From positions 662,385 to 726,384 of the forward strand of contig NZ_VTTI01000001.1 in the NCBI RefSeq assembly GCF_008641105.1: a stretch of 64,000 nucleotides of DNA. The letters run 5' to 3'. Shown piece after piece: positions 62,955-64,000 of the stretch. Position numbers and translations under genes: made by a program. The number at the start of each line of letters is the position of its first letter. The first letter of the stretch is position 1. The notes beneath the pieces were generated by a model that did not search any database, was not told where the DNA came from, and worked only from the letters and a program-made list of their open reading frames with translations. This DNA comes from Halopseudomonas salina (GTDB lineage Bacteria; Pseudomonadota; Gammaproteobacteria; Pseudomonadales; Pseudomonadaceae).

Positions 62955-64000
62955 TCACGATTTGTGCACATAGCGACCTGGTGCTGCCTGCAACGGTGGG
63001 AAGTCGGGATTGCCCAGTATGGCAGGGGCGGGAACAAGCGGGCCGCTATGCGCCTTGGTCCAGTCACTCCAATGGCTCCGCCAACTCCCCTGAAGGGGGG
63101 CATGTTGGTGCAGCCAGCTGGTTATAGGGCTGTTGTCAGTCACCGTTCCGGCCCGGAACCAGGCGCCGGGATGATCCAGTGGGTTGACCAGGCTCTGGAT
63201 ATGGCCGCTATGACTCTGTACGAAGGTTTTCTCGCCGCCCATACGCCGCATGGGAAAGCTGTTGGCGCAAGGTACGATATGGTCATGCTGTGCGCCCAGG
63301 TGCCAGCTGGGGGTGGAGACTGCGCGCAGATCGATTGCCTGACCCTGAACGACGAGACTGCCCGGCCGGGCAAAGGGGTCGCGCTCGAAATAATCCAGAA
63401 AGTCTTCCACCAGCCTGGCGGGTAGCCGGGTACAGTCCTGGCTCCAGGACAGAACGTCTCGCGGTCGAGGATCCTGTCCCAGCGCATAGCGCTCCACGGC
63501 CTGAGCCCAGACGAACTCTTCCGGTCTCTGCCAGGAGAAAGCCCTGGCTATATCGCTGGCCGGCAGGAAGCCATGGTGCCAGAGTCTGCTGCGCAACCGC
63601 TGGCGCGCAGCGGGTCCGAGCATCCGCAACAGGCCGGTGTCCATGCGTGCATCGATGGGCGTTACCAGGTAGCTGGCACTGCAGATCCGTTTACTTTGTC
63701 CGCGACTTTGCAGCACGCCCTGCATCAGGAGGGCGAGAAGTCCCCCGGCACAAACGCCCATCAGGTTTACCGGGCCGTTACCGGTTAACTGGCTGACCAC
63801 CCGCAAGGCTTGATCGCAGGCACTGACGTACTGGTTGAACCCCCAATTTCTATGTTCGGGGTCCGGGTTGCGCCAGCTGATCATGAAAACCTGCAGCCCC
63901 TGATCCAGAGCATGGCGAACCAGGCTGGAGCTTTCGGTCAGGTCCAGCAGATAAAAGCGGTTTAGTGGCGGGGGGACCATCAACAGCGCTCTTTGGTGAG
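62955..64000 (-). CDS. phaC: Class II poly(3-hydroxyalkanoate) synthase, 3' part
   Basis: PHA synthase polymerising medium-chain 3-hydroxyacyl-CoA at the granule surface. About 348 C-terminal residues are in the window; the frame continues off the right edge (ALLMVPPPLNRFYLLDLTE), so the start is missing. The lipase-like box has the catalytic Cys (NLMGVCAGGLLAL). Later segments WHLGAQHDHIVP and FVQSHSGHIQSLVNP carry the expected Asp and His. Being next to phaD, it is most likely phaC2 of a phaC1-phaZ-phaC2-phaD operon, but the upstream genes cannot be seen. Confidence 0.92.
   Translation of the reverse strand, partial: HQRALLMVPPPLNRFYLLDLTESSSLVRHALDQGLQVFMISWRNPDPEHRNWGFNQYVSACDQALRVVSQLTGNGPVNLMGVCAGGLLALLMQGVLQSRGQSKRICSASYLVTPIDARMDTGLLRMLGPAARQRLRSRLWHHGFLPASDIARAFSWQRPEEFVWAQAVERYALGQDPRPRDVLSWSQDCTRLPARLVEDFLDYFERDPFARPGSLVVQGQAIDLRAVSTPSWHLGAQHDHIVPCANSFPMRRMGGEKTFVQSHSGHIQSLVNPLDHPGAWFRAGTVTDNSPITSWLHQHAPLQGSWRSHWSDWTKAHSGPLVPAPAILGNPDFPPLQAAPGRYVHKS

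Overview
The window is a GC-rich chromosomal stretch from a gammaproteobacterium of the Pseudomonadaceae. The evidence is the gene order: pilU, pyrRBC', ruvX, yqgE, tonB, gshB and pilGHIJK-chpABC; then ompR/envZ, tex and gshA; then trmL, ntrBC, glnA and typA; and finally tatABC, hisEI, ubiBJE and the pha cluster. These are classic Pseudomonas neighbourhoods. A sodium-type PomAB stator pair and a medium-chain-length PHA cluster with three phasins suggest a marine or halotolerant lineage such as Halopseudomonas (the P. pertucinogena group). The genus is an inference. I saw no rRNA, tRNA, CRISPR array, insertion sequence or prophage.

Bases 1-22.6 kb are about signalling and twitching. The tail of pilU converges on an eleven-gene minus-strand run: gshB, tonB, yqgE, ruvX, pyrR, pyrB, an inactive dihydroorotase pyrC', and a complete siaABCD c-di-GMP switch. 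siaABCD follows pyrC' by only 27 bases. Divergently transcribed from gshB is the whole Pil-Chp chemosensory system: pilG, pilH, pilI, pilJ, pilK, a 2130-residue chpA, chpB and chpC.

Bases 22.6-39 kb hold the envelope-stress pair ompR/envZ (AmgRS-like), tex, a thioesterase, gshA, a FliL-like protein, a quinone oxidoreductase, trmL flanked by 7-base tandem repeats, and the nitrogen module ntrC-ntrB-DUF4124-glnA. The nitrogen module has an excellent sigma-54 promoter and NtrC-type sites. typA follows.

Bases 39-54 kb are more accessory: pomAB, a secreted ATP-dependent DNA ligase, an entericidin-type lipoprotein too short for ordinary ORF cut-offs, a FAD-dependent dehydrogenase, yghU, ChaB and EthD proteins, a von Willebrand A / autotransporter fusion, a lipoprotein hydrolase, a TVP38 membrane protein, an NnrU-like protein, pip, dtd, and a divergent HxlR / SDR-isomerase cassette with a clear operator.

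Bases 54-64 kb return to core functions: rsmE-tatCBA, hisEI, ubiBJE, and the PHA granule cluster. That cluster contains a PHA-system protein, phaI, phaF, a third phasin, phaD and the 3' part of a class II phaC. Two of the phasin genes carry a nearly identical 18-base inverted-repeat motif upstream, a good candidate for the PhaD operator.

Start codons were re-chosen from Shine-Dalgarno spacing and family length wherever the longest reading frame was implausible. No alignments or searches were run, and family assignments rest on recognised motifs.
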